A stretch of DNA of 6,126 nucleotides from Armatimonadota bacterium. GTDB taxonomy: Bacteria > Sysuimicrobiota > Sysuimicrobiia > Sysuimicrobiales > VGFF01. The notes beneath the pieces were generated by a model, which saw nothing but the letters and a program-made list of their open reading frames with translations, did not search any database and was not told where the DNA came from. Made by a program: the position numbers and the translations under genes. Each line of letters opens with the position of its first letter. The stretch's first letter is position 1. This document shows, piece after piece, positions 1 to 5,676 of this stretch. The stretch spans positions 1 through 6,126 of the forward strand of contig VGFF01000120.1 in NCBI GenBank assembly GCA_016868955.1, written 5' to 3'.

Positions 1-251
1 TCGCGGAGGCGTACCCCGAGATGCGCGCTAATCAGAACTTTCGCTCACGTCAAGAAGAGCTTTCCGGTACAGAAAGCAAGATCGCGTTCGCCCGCCAGTT
101 CTACAACGATACGGTCATGCGCCACAACATTCTCCGCGAGAGCTTTCCGGCCGCCGTCATTGCGAATTCGTTCGGTTTTGGCCCGGTGGAGTTCTTCGAA
201 GTCGACGAAGCATCGGCGCGCGAACCGGTGAAAGTCGACTTCCACCGATAA
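1..251 (+). CDS. lemA: LemA family protein, C-terminal part (5' end outside window)
   Basis: The open frame enters from the left edge (first full codon at base 3) and stops at TAA 249-251, giving the last 82 residues. They match the conserved end of LemA-family proteins: an AEAYPEMRANQNF segment, then QEELSGTESKIAFARQFYNDTV, then SFPAAVIANSFGF, and the acidic FFEVDEASARE tail. LemA proteins are small, mostly helical proteins with one N-terminal membrane anchor and a helical bundle outside it. The anchor is not visible because the gene is cut. Their biochemical role is poorly defined. The ATG at 21 lies inside the conserved segment and is not the real start. No hairpin terminator is visible in the 20 bases after the stop, and the next promoter begins close behind. 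Family assignment is firm; function is unknown. Confidence 0.9.
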   Translation, partial: AEAYPEMRANQNFRSRQEELSGTESKIAFARQFYNDTVMRHNILRESFPAAVIANSFGFGPVEFFEVDEASAREPVKVDFHR

Positions 252-268
252 GTTCTATTGATCTGAGC

Positions 269-298
269 TTTTCATCCACCGGGAACGCCCTATATAAT
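269..298 (+). promoter_or_regulatory. Sigma70-like promoter of the LysM-NlpC/P60 gene
   Basis: A perfect -10 box TATAAT lies at 293-298 inside an AT-rich patch (TATATAATAC) that stands out against the GC-rich surroundings. A weak -35 candidate TTTTCA is at 269-274 with an 18-nt spacer (or TTTCAT at 270-275 with 17). The predicted transcription start is around 304-306, leaving a leader of about 145 nt before the TTG start at 450. The start site is inferred, not measured. Confidence 0.7.
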
Positions 299-304
299 AC
301 GATA

Positions 305-400
305 TGGTTCCGACCGGATCTAGGAGGCCGTTGTCTCCTCCATCCGTGTAGGCCGTGGGGCGTTACCCGGCTCCGCCGCGGATACCCTCATCACCGGACC
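305..400 (+). promoter_or_regulatory. Structured 5' leader RNA, riboswitch-like, class unknown
   Basis: Several helices can be drawn by hand. A closing stem pairs GGT(T)CCG at 306-312 with CGGACC at 395-400 (six pairs, one bulged T) and begins almost at the predicted transcript 5' end. Inside it, a strong hairpin spans 315-346: CGGAT/ATCCG outer stem, a 2x2 internal loop (CT/CC), AGGAGGC/GTCTCCT inner stem with one G-U pair, and a CGTT loop. A second hairpin spans 352-371 (GCC/GGC, a 3-nt bulge, GGG/CCC, 5-nt loop). A weak TCCG/CGGA stem may occupy 372-382. No convincing ORF with a ribosome site fills 252-449. This is the layout expected of a ligand-sensing leader, but I cannot name a known class, and GC-rich DNA forms stems easily. 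Confidence 0.45.
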
Positions 401-414
401 AAACTCGCAGGATC

Positions 415-453
415 GCAAGGAACGACACGAGGAAAGGGGTGGGTGTTCCTTGC
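415..453 (+). promoter_or_regulatory. Start-codon-sequestering hairpin (9-bp perfect inverted repeat)
   Basis: GCAAGGAAC at 415-423 is the exact reverse complement of GTTCCTTGC at 445-453. The right arm contains the TTG start codon (450-452). The 21-nt loop holds the likely Shine-Dalgarno stretch: GGGGTG at 436-441, eight nt before the start, preceded by AGGAAAGG. When formed, the hairpin would bury the start codon and constrain the ribosome site, so opening it should control translation. The repeat is seen directly; the regulatory role is inferred. Confidence 0.6.
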
Positions 454-1601
454 CCAACCGACGGCTCGGTGTGTTTGTACTTGCAGGCACACTTTGTCTT
501 ATCCCCGTTTCCCCCGCCGCCGCGGCATCCAAACAACACACGGTCAGCCAAGGGGATTCTCTTTGGACGATCGCCCAGCGCTACGGCGTCACCGTCGAAG
601 ATCTCCAACGTGAAAATCGCCTTTCGAACGTCCACAAGCTGAGTTTGGGTCAGGTGCTACGAGTTCCATCCGCCGCCAAGGAGAGCGCAGCGTCGCGGCC
701 GAGCACCGCGAAGGAGACGGACGCCACGACCCAATACCGCGTGCGTGCCGGAGATACGCTGTGGACGATCGCACGACGAAACGGCACCACCGCGGCGCGC
801 CTCGCGGCCTCGAACGGCCTCGACGATAACGCGATCTTGGCGCTCGGCGAGCCGCTGCGGATTCCCGGTAGCGGCGCCAAACCGGCGACTGTGAACCCGA
901 ACACGACGGCTCGACCCTCAGCGCCCATCAAGGGTCTTGCGAAGGATTCGGCGACGGGTGCCGCGCCAAGCCGCACCGGGTTCGACACGGTCCGCGTGCG
1001 CGGCGGCGACACGTTGTGGTCTCTGTCGCGACGGTACGGCACGACCCAGGCGAAGATCGCTGCGCTTAACGGCATCGGCGAACAGGCTACGCTGCGGTTG
1101 GATCAGGTCATCAAAGTCCCAGTTGTGGCGAAGCGGAGGTCGCCCCCGGTCGCGATCCGCCCGTCCGGTGCCGCCGCCAGCGAACGGGTCGGCCAAGCGG
1201 GGGGCGCGTCGCGTCGCGTGAAAGTGGCCTCGTCTCGCGGCGGCATCGTCGCTTCGATGTCCCGCCGATTTCTCGGTGCGCGGTATGTTTGGGGCGGCAC
1301 TGGCAACGGCGGCTTCGACTGTTCCGGATTCATCTATACGATGTACGACCGCATGGGCGTGAGGTTGCCGCGGACGTCGTTCGGGATGTTCGGCGTCGGA
1401 CGGTCCGTGTCCAGGTTGGCGCTGCAGCCCGGGGATATCGTCTTCTTTACGACGTACGCGCGTGGCGCCTCGCACGCGGGCATCTACATCGGCAGCGGTT
1501 CGTTCATCCATGCATCCTCCGCCGGCCGTAGGGTGCGCATTAATTCGCTCGGCGACGCGTACTACCAAACGCGCTACCTGGGCGCCCGGCGCCACTTGTA
1601 G
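450..1601 (+). CDS. Secreted LysM x3 - NlpC/P60 peptidoglycan endopeptidase
   Basis: This 383-residue protein is a likely exported cell-wall hydrolase. Residues 1-26 form a signal peptide: basic MPNRR, a hydrophobic core, and a PAAAA cleavage region. Three LysM peptidoglycan-binding domains follow at about 30-73, 95-139 and 179-224, each with a GDxLW motif, separated by Ala/Ser/Thr/Pro-rich linkers. The C-terminal NlpC/P60 domain (about 262-383) carries the catalytic Cys291 in FDCSG, His342 in SHAGIYIG and His354 in FIHAS, so it should be active. Family enzymes cut bonds within the stem peptide, commonly D-Glu to the third residue. TTG 450 is chosen because the signal peptide starts there and a G-rich ribosome site lies at 436-441. 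The gene has its own promoter and terminator, and its start lies in a hairpin. The exact bond cut and physiological role (growth, separation, spore or wall turnover) cannot be read from sequence. Confidence 0.92.
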   Translation: MPNRRLGVFVLAGTLCLIPVSPAAAASKQHTVSQGDSLWTIAQRYGVTVEDLQRENRLSNVHKLSLGQVLRVPSAAKESAASRPSTAKETDATTQYRVRAGDTLWTIARRNGTTAARLAASNGLDDNAILALGEPLRIPGSGAKPATVNPNTTARPSAPIKGLAKDSATGAAPSRTGFDTVRVRGGDTLWSLSRRYGTTQAKIAALNGIGEQATLRLDQVIKVPVVAKRRSPPVAIRPSGAAASERVGQAGGASRRVKVASSRGGIVASMSRRFLGARYVWGGTGNGGFDCSGFIYTMYDRMGVRLPRTSFGMFGVGRSVSRLALQPGDIVFFTTYARGASHAGIYIGSGSFIHASSAGRRVRINSLGDAYYQTRYLGARRHL

Positions 1602-1627
1602 CGATGTCGCACGCCGTGCTTCGTGCC

Positions 1628-1653
1628 AAGGCCGCGGGCGACCGCGGCCTTTT
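1628..1653 (+). terminator. Rho-independent terminator after the NlpC/P60 gene
   Basis: A perfect 10-bp stem, AAGGCCGCGG (1628-1637) with CCGCGGCCTT (1642-1651), closes a GCGA tetraloop. It is followed by a short T tract, TTTT at 1650-1653, then GCATT. It begins 26 bases after the stop codon. The stem is very strong but the T tract is short, so some read-through into murT is plausible. Confidence 0.85.
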
Positions 1654-1672
1654 GCATTAGGATGGAGTGCGA

Positions 1673-3061
1673 ATGTCGTTGCGCGCGCTCGTCGGCATCA
1701 CCCTCGGAAAGCTCGTCGGCCGCCTCTCACGCCTGCTTCGCGCCGGCGGCGGAACAACCATGCCCGGACGCGTGGCCCGCGCCGTGGATCCGGCGATTAT
1801 CGCTCACCTGGCGGCAGACCTACGGTTGGGCTCCGTGTTGGTGTCGGGGACGAATGGCAAGACCACGACCGCGCGGTTGATCGCGTCCTGCTGCGAGCGC
1901 GGCGGCTGGCGCGTGACCCACAATCGCGCCGGCGCGAACCTGCACGCCGGCGTCGCCGCGGCGCTCGTGAGCAGAACGTCCGCCATCGGCCGCGCCCGCG
2001 GCGAGATCGGCGTCTTCGAGGTCGACGAGCTGGCGCTGCCGCGCGCCGCCCGCGACCTGCGACCTCGATTGATCGTATTGACGAATCTCTACCGAGACCA
2101 GCTCGACCGCTACGGGGAGATCGATCACATCGCCGCCCGCTGGCACGATGCGTTATCCGCGCTCGGGCCCGGGACGACAGTGCTGTTCAATGCCGACGAT
2201 CCCGCCGTGACCGCCATCGTCGCGCGACTGTCGCTGCCGGCGGTGCCGTTCGGCATCGAGGACGACCGTTGCGGGCGGCCGTCATTGGAGGACGCGGCCG
2301 ACGCGCGGTATTGCTATCGGTGCGGCACGCCGTTCACCTATCGCGTCGTGTTCCTCTCGCACGCCGGGAAGTACGCCTGCCCGCGGTGCGGCACGGCTCG
2401 GCCCGATCCGTGCGTCCGCGCGGACGCGATCACACTGCGGGGCACGACCGGCGCGAGCGCGTCCATCGCGTGGGACAACGGCACGCACCTGACGGTCGAC
2501 ACCGCGTTGCCGGGCTTGTACAACGTCTACAACGTGCTCGCGGCGGCGGCGGCGGCGGCCCACTTGGGCGTCTCGAAGGAGACGATCCGCGTGACACTGT
2601 CCACGTTCACGCCGGCGTTCGGCCGCGGCGAGCGGCTGACCTGGAACGGCGTCGCGCTGCAGATCCTCCTCGGGAAGAACCCGGCCGGCTTCAACGAGCT
2701 GCTGCGGACCGTCGCGTCCGCGTCGCCGACGGCGCTGCTGATCGCGATCAACGACCTGACAGCCGACGGTACCGACGTGTCTTGGTTGTGGGACGTGGAA
2801 TTCGAGATGCTGCGCGACCTTCCGAGTACGGTAACAGTGTCGGGCTTGCGCGCGCACGACATGGCGCTCCGCTTGAAATACGCCGGGCTGCCGACCGACC
2901 GCGTCCGTATCATCGAGGATCTGCCTCAGGCGCTGCGCGTCGCGGCCGCGGACGCCGGCACCGGCGGAACGCTCATCTTGCTGCCGACGTACACCGCGAT
3001 GTTGCAGGCGCGGGACGCCCTGCGTTCGATGGGCGTGGCGCGCGGGTTCTGGGAGGACTGA
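1673..3061 (+). CDS. murT: MurT, lipid II isoglutaminyl synthase Mur-ligase-like subunit
   Basis: This 462-residue protein is the ATP-using subunit of the MurT-GatD complex, which amidates the alpha-carboxyl of D-glutamate in lipid II to D-isoglutamine at the cytoplasmic membrane face. The Mur ligase P-loop GTNGKT lies at residues 59-64 (Lys63). A four-Cys zinc ribbon, C214-x2-C217 and C236-x2-C239, is inserted in the central domain, as is characteristic of MurT. The C-terminal DUF1727 region begins around FGRGERLTW, has LGKNPAGFNE, and carries DVSWLWDVEFE with Asp374. Asp374 probably corresponds to the aspartate MurT contributes to the GatD active site. ATG 1673 is preferred over the in-frame GTG 1667 because GGAG at 1664-1667 sits five nt before it and overlaps the GTG. 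The stop shares its A with the gatD start. All key motifs are intact. Confidence 0.95.
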   Translation: MSLRALVGITLGKLVGRLSRLLRAGGGTTMPGRVARAVDPAIIAHLAADLRLGSVLVSGTNGKTTTARLIASCCERGGWRVTHNRAGANLHAGVAAALVSRTSAIGRARGEIGVFEVDELALPRAARDLRPRLIVLTNLYRDQLDRYGEIDHIAARWHDALSALGPGTTVLFNADDPAVTAIVARLSLPAVPFGIEDDRCGRPSLEDAADARYCYRCGTPFTYRVVFLSHAGKYACPRCGTARPDPCVRADAITLRGTTGASASIAWDNGTHLTVDTALPGLYNVYNVLAAAAAAAHLGVSKETIRVTLSTFTPAFGRGERLTWNGVALQILLGKNPAGFNELLRTVASASPTALLIAINDLTADGTDVSWLWDVEFEMLRDLPSTVTVSGLRAHDMALRLKYAGLPTDRVRIIEDLPQALRVAAADAGTGGTLILLPTYTAMLQARDALRSMGVARGFWED

Positions 3062-3840
3062 TGGATCTCCGCGTCTGCCACCTGTATCCGGATCTGTTGA
3101 ACCTGTACGGCGATCGCGGCAACGTCCTCGTTCTCGAGCGGCGGTGCCGCGATCGCGGCATCGACGTCTCGGTCACACGCGCCCGCGTCGGCGACGCGCT
3201 CGACGCGCGCACGCAGGATCTGATCTTTCTCGGCGGCGGAGAAGATCGGCAACAGGGCGTCGCGGTCGTCGATCTGCGCCGCCGCGCCGCCGATCTCGGC
3301 GCGGCGGCGGCCAGCGGCACGGTCATCCTCGCCGTCTGCGGGTCCTATCAGCTCCTTGGACACGTCTACCATCCGGCCGAGGGACCCGCCCTCGAGGGCG
3401 TGCACCTTCTCGACCTGGAGACGCGGCATCCCGGCCGCGGCGCCCGCCGCCTGATCGGCAACATCGCGATCGAGTGCTCGCTTCCCGGCGTCGGCGCGCT
3501 CGTCGGATTCGAGAACCATGGCGGAGTTACGGACCTCGGCGCGGGCGCTACGCCGCTCGGTCGCGTGCGCGTCGGATACGGCAACAACGGCGAGGATAAG
3601 ACCGAGGGCGCGATGCAGGGCACAATCTTCGGAACGTATCTGCATGGTCCGCTTCTGCCCAAGAATCCGTCGTTCGCGGACGCGCTCATCGGTCTCGCGT
3701 TGCGGCGGCGGTTCGGAGAGGTCAGGCTGGCGCCGCTCGACGACGACGTCGAATCCGCGGCGCGGCGCGCGGCGCTGGCCCGCATCGGGGCGTCGTATCC
3801 TACGGATCGTTGGCGGGGGCGCGGCGCGGCCAGCTCGTGA
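3061..3840 (+). CDS. gatD: GatD, lipid II isoglutaminyl synthase glutamine amidotransferase subunit
   Basis: This 259-residue class I (triad-type) glutamine amidotransferase releases ammonia from glutamine and passes it to MurT for amidation of lipid II D-glutamate. Visible motifs are YPDLLNLYGDRGN at the N terminus, GGGEDRQQ from residue 58, nucleophile Cys93 in AVCGSYQ, GFENHGG around residues 149-155, GNNGEDKTEG around 174-183, and catalytic His195 in TYLHGPLLPKNP. ATG 3061 overlaps the murT stop by one base (TGATG), with GGGAGG at 3051-3056 as ribosome site, so translation is coupled. The frame stays open well upstream of 3061 inside murT, but that part is out-of-frame murT sequence and not GatD-like. 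The last 41 bases overlap the 3' end of the convergent EamA gene. The C-terminal tail after about residue 240 is the least conserved part. Confidence 0.95.
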   Translation: MDLRVCHLYPDLLNLYGDRGNVLVLERRCRDRGIDVSVTRARVGDALDARTQDLIFLGGGEDRQQGVAVVDLRRRAADLGAAAASGTVILAVCGSYQLLGHVYHPAEGPALEGVHLLDLETRHPGRGARRLIGNIAIECSLPGVGALVGFENHGGVTDLGAGATPLGRVRVGYGNNGEDKTEGAMQGTIFGTYLHGPLLPKNPSFADALIGLALRRRFGEVRLAPLDDDVESAARRAALARIGASYPTDRWRGRGAASS

Positions 3841-4738
3841 TCGTCCATCCGGCGCCCAGCACGAGCAGACCCCCGACGATCTGCCAAGCGTCCAGCTGCT
3901 CGCGAAAGAACGCGAGACCGAACGCGGCCGCGACGACCGGTTCGATCGTCGCGAGGATGCTGGCGCGCCCGGCTTCGATGCGCGTCAACGCGCTTACGTA
4001 CATGCCGCTGGCGCCGACGGTGGCGACGAGGGCGAGGTAGAGGATCGGCCCCCAGGCTTGCCAGGACGCCGGCAGCAGATAGGCAGCCGCCGGCGTACCG
4101 GCCGCGAGCCCGAGCGGCACGAGGAAGATCGCGCCGAAGAAGACGCCGTAGGTGACGACGGTCAGCGCCGCGTACGTCCGTAGTGCCCGCTTGGCGAAGA
4201 TGCTGTATGCGCCGTAGAACAGGCCGGCCGCCAGCCCCGCTGCGATGCCGAGACGATCCGACCGCAGGGCGTCGAAGTCGTATGCGCGAGCAACGAGCGC
4301 GCACCCGGCGAATGCGAGCGCCAGCGCGACGCCTTTGCGCCGTGTCCACGACTCGCCGAGGAAGATCGCGGACAGGACGAGCACCCACCCCGGCCCCGTG
4401 TAGAGGAGAATCGCCGCGGTCGCGAGCGAGGAGCGCTCGATCGCCGTGAAGTACGCGACGTAGAACAACGCGATGCTGAAGAATCCGTAGGCAGCGAGCA
4501 GCGGCAGGTCACGCCGGCGCACGCGGAGGAGGCGCCGGTCGATCGTGACGCAAAGGACCGAGAAGCCGATCGTCGCGAGCGCGGCGCGCCACCAAGAGGC
4601 GACGTGGAGTGAGATGCCGGCGTCGGTCGCGGCACGGGCGGCGATGCCGAGGCTCCCCCACAAGACGGCCGCGCCGATGACGAACGCCGATCCGGTGAGA
4701 TCCCCTTGCGAATGCGATTCGACCGCTCGGCCACGCAT
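3800..4738 (-). CDS. EamA/DMT-superfamily membrane transporter
   Basis: This 312-residue integral membrane protein has about ten hydrophobic segments arranged as two EamA repeats (roughly residues 15-150 and 165-300). Family hallmarks are VLWGSLGIAARAA in the first segment, FTAIERSSLATAAILLYTGP at the end of repeat 1, and the matching second-repeat signature ALTRIEAGRASILATIEPVVAA with FFREQL shortly after. DMT proteins move small metabolites such as amino acids or purines; the substrate cannot be predicted. ATG 4738 is the best start, placing a short polar N terminus before segment 1. No clear Shine-Dalgarno precedes it, so the start is less certain than the family. The frame remains open further upstream, but that part is antisense to the PfpI-like gene. 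The gene diverges from that gene, with about 75 bases between the two starts, and converges on gatD with a 41-base overlap. No separate terminator is visible. Confidence 0.9.
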   Translation of the reverse strand: MRGRAVESHSQGDLTGSAFVIGAAVLWGSLGIAARAATDAGISLHVASWWRAALATIGFSVLCVTIDRRLLRVRRRDLPLLAAYGFFSIALFYVAYFTAIERSSLATAAILLYTGPGWVLVLSAIFLGESWTRRKGVALALAFAGCALVARAYDFDALRSDRLGIAAGLAAGLFYGAYSIFAKRALRTYAALTVVTYGVFFGAIFLVPLGLAAGTPAAAYLLPASWQAWGPILYLALVATVGASGMYVSALTRIEAGRASILATIEPVVAAAFGLAFFREQLDAWQIVGGLLVLGAGWTITSWPRRAPANDP

Positions 4739-4760
4739 GAAACGGGAGAAGGCTTCGGCG

Positions 4761-4789
4761 TTTTCCGGTCCGCGCCCTGCGGATATACT
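4761..4789 (+). promoter_or_regulatory. Candidate promoter of the PfpI-like operon
   Basis: TATACT at 4784-4789 is a five-of-six match to the -10 consensus. TTTTCC at 4761-4766 is a weak -35 with a 17-nt spacer. The predicted start near 4796 leaves a leader of about 18 nt before GTG 4814. It would also place the alternative ATG 4793 at or before the transcript 5' end, arguing against that start. Confidence 0.5.
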
Positions 4790-4800
4790 TTCATGGAAGC

Positions 4801-4807
4801 GGAGGTG
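4801..4807 (+). promoter_or_regulatory. Ribosome binding site fixing the PfpI-like start at GTG 4814
   Basis: GGAGGTG at 4801-4807 is a near-perfect Shine-Dalgarno sequence, six nt upstream of GTG 4814. It favours that codon over the in-frame ATG 4793, which has no ribosome site of its own. Confidence 0.75.
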
Positions 4808-4813
4808 GTCACG

Positions 4814-5356
4814 GTGGAGCTGCGCGGAGTTCGCGTCGCGGTGCTCGCGGAGGACGTCTACGAAGATCTCGAATTGTGGTATCCGGTGCTCCGACTTCGA
4901 GAGGCGGGCGCCGAGGTGCGCGTCGTCGGACCGAAGGCCGGCGAGATCTACAAGAGCAAGACGGGATATCCGGTGAAGGCCGACCTCGGCATGGACGATG
5001 CGCGCGCGGTCGACTTCGACGGCATCGTCATCCCGGGCGGCTACGCACCGGATAAGATGCGGCGCCACGCGGCGATGCTGAACCTCGTGCGTGACGTTCA
5101 CGCGGCGGGCAAGCCGGTGGCGTTCATCTGCCACGCGGGCTGGGTGCCGATTTCGGCCGGCATCGTGCGCGGCCGCACGGTGACTAGCGTCGGCGCGATC
5201 AAGGACGACCTCGTCAATGCCGGTGCGACGTGGGTCGATCAGGAGGTCGTCGTCGACGGCAATCTTGTCTCGTCGCGAACGCCGCCCGACCTGCCCGCGT
5301 TCTGCCGCGCCCTGATCCCATTGCTCGCATTGATCGCGCGGGTCAAGGTCGCGTGA
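4814..5356 (+). CDS. DJ-1/PfpI family protein (type 1 glutamine amidotransferase-like)
   Basis: This 180-residue cytoplasmic protein of the DJ-1/PfpI superfamily is in the YhbO/PfpI/general stress protein 18 branch. The N-terminal strand VRVAVLAEDVYEDLELWYP carries the acidic residue region (Glu17-Glu20), IPGGYAPDKMR forms the next conserved loop, and the nucleophile elbow is FICHAGW with Cys106 followed by His107. The end, AGATWVDQEVVVDGNLVSSRTPPDLPAFC, is characteristic of the PfpI branch. Members have been reported as proteases, chaperones or glyoxalase/deglycase-like enzymes, and the activity is debated. A stress-protection role is the safest reading. The length is normal for the family and the key Cys is present. 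GTG 4814 is chosen on its ribosome site. The stop TGA overlaps the next ATG by one base, indicating an operon. Confidence 0.92.
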   Translation: MELRGVRVAVLAEDVYEDLELWYPVLRLREAGAEVRVVGPKAGEIYKSKTGYPVKADLGMDDARAVDFDGIVIPGGYAPDKMRRHAAMLNLVRDVHAAGKPVAFICHAGWVPISAGIVRGRTVTSVGAIKDDLVNAGATWVDQEVVVDGNLVSSRTPPDLPAFCRALIPLLALIARVKVA

Positions 5357-5676
5357 TGGCGTCGCCAATCGACCGCGCGGAAGCGGTGCGGCGCCTCTCC
5401 GCCGCCGCACGGGCCGCCGGATTGACCCTCGACGAACGCAACGTGATCCTGCAAACGTACCCGTACCCATGCTACGAATACGTCCTGCGGCTCCGGCAAG
5501 CGCACGCCCTGTTCTGCATGCCCGTAGCCGCCGTCGCGGACGCCGATCACGCGAACACCCTCGCGACCCCGATGGCGCGTGCGAAGCGGTACTTGGAGCC
5601 GTTCGTGGCGATGCAGGAGCGCGCGGACGTCGCCGCGCGCGGCATCCCACGGTTTCAGCAGTGGTCGCGCCCGTAG
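5356..5676 (+). CDS. Conserved-looking hypothetical protein, 106 residues
   Basis: I do not recognise this protein. It starts at ATG 5356, sharing one base with the PfpI-like stop (TGATG), with AAGG at 5345-5348 as a modest ribosome site seven nt upstream, and stops at TAG 5674-5676. The sequence is soluble-looking with no signal peptide or membrane segment. The N-terminal third (RAEAVRRLSAAARAAGLTLD) is Ala/Arg-rich and likely helical. A central aromatic stretch, QTYPYPCYEYVLRL, is unusual, and Cys residues occur there and in the following ALFCMP. A polar tail ends in RFQQWSRP. The tight coupling on the left and the 16-base overlap with the dioxygenase on the right support a real gene in this operon. 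An alternative is a chance frame in GC-rich DNA, but the varied composition and lack of any other sensible frame here argue against it. Confidence 0.68.
   Translation: MASPIDRAEAVRRLSAAARAAGLTLDERNVILQTYPYPCYEYVLRLRQAHALFCMPVAAVADADHANTLATPMARAKRYLEPFVAMQERADVAARGIPRFQQWSRP

Noticed and set aside
300..453. Assigning the leader to the c-di-AMP (ydaO/yuaA) riboswitch class
   Set aside because: The gene context fits, and short stretches such as CCCGGCTCCG (366-375) and CTCGCAGG (404-411) are loosely reminiscent. The conserved GGGGAACCCA-type and GGGGTGAATC-type segments are not found in the right order, and the predicted transcript start would leave too little room. Kept as an untested hypothesis only.
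363..635. Minus- and plus-strand small frames across the leader and hydrolase start
   Set aside because: They lack ribosome sites and recognisable sequence and overlap the structured leader and signal-peptide region; they are consistent with chance frames in GC-rich DNA.
735..1060. DNA-level repeats within the hydrolase gene as a mobile or tandem repeat element
   Set aside because: They reflect the three LysM domains, diverged in both DNA and protein sequence; ordinary domain duplication explains them.
2540..2560. Six GCG repeats plus GCC in murT as a possible phase-variable slippage tract
   Set aside because: The repeat unit is three bases, so slippage would only change the number of alanines. 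The site is an Ala-rich helix common in Mur ligases, so no switching is expected.
1462..3060. Very long open frame running into gatD from upstream (would give a protein of nearly 800 residues)
   Set aside because: The part before 3061 is Arg-rich and unlike any family, and it is out of frame with the hydrolase and murT, which have clear domains. The GatD family begins at 3061, where a ribosome site and ATG are present.
4793..4795. ATG as start of the PfpI-like gene
   Set aside because: It lies at or before the predicted transcript 5' end, has no ribosome site and adds residues not usual in the family; GTG 4814 has GGAGGTG six nt upstream.
4739..5650. Upstream extension of the minus-strand transporter frame to about 616 residues
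   Set aside because: The extra part is antisense to the well-supported PfpI-like gene and has no transporter-like or other recognisable sequence; the membrane protein starts at 4738.
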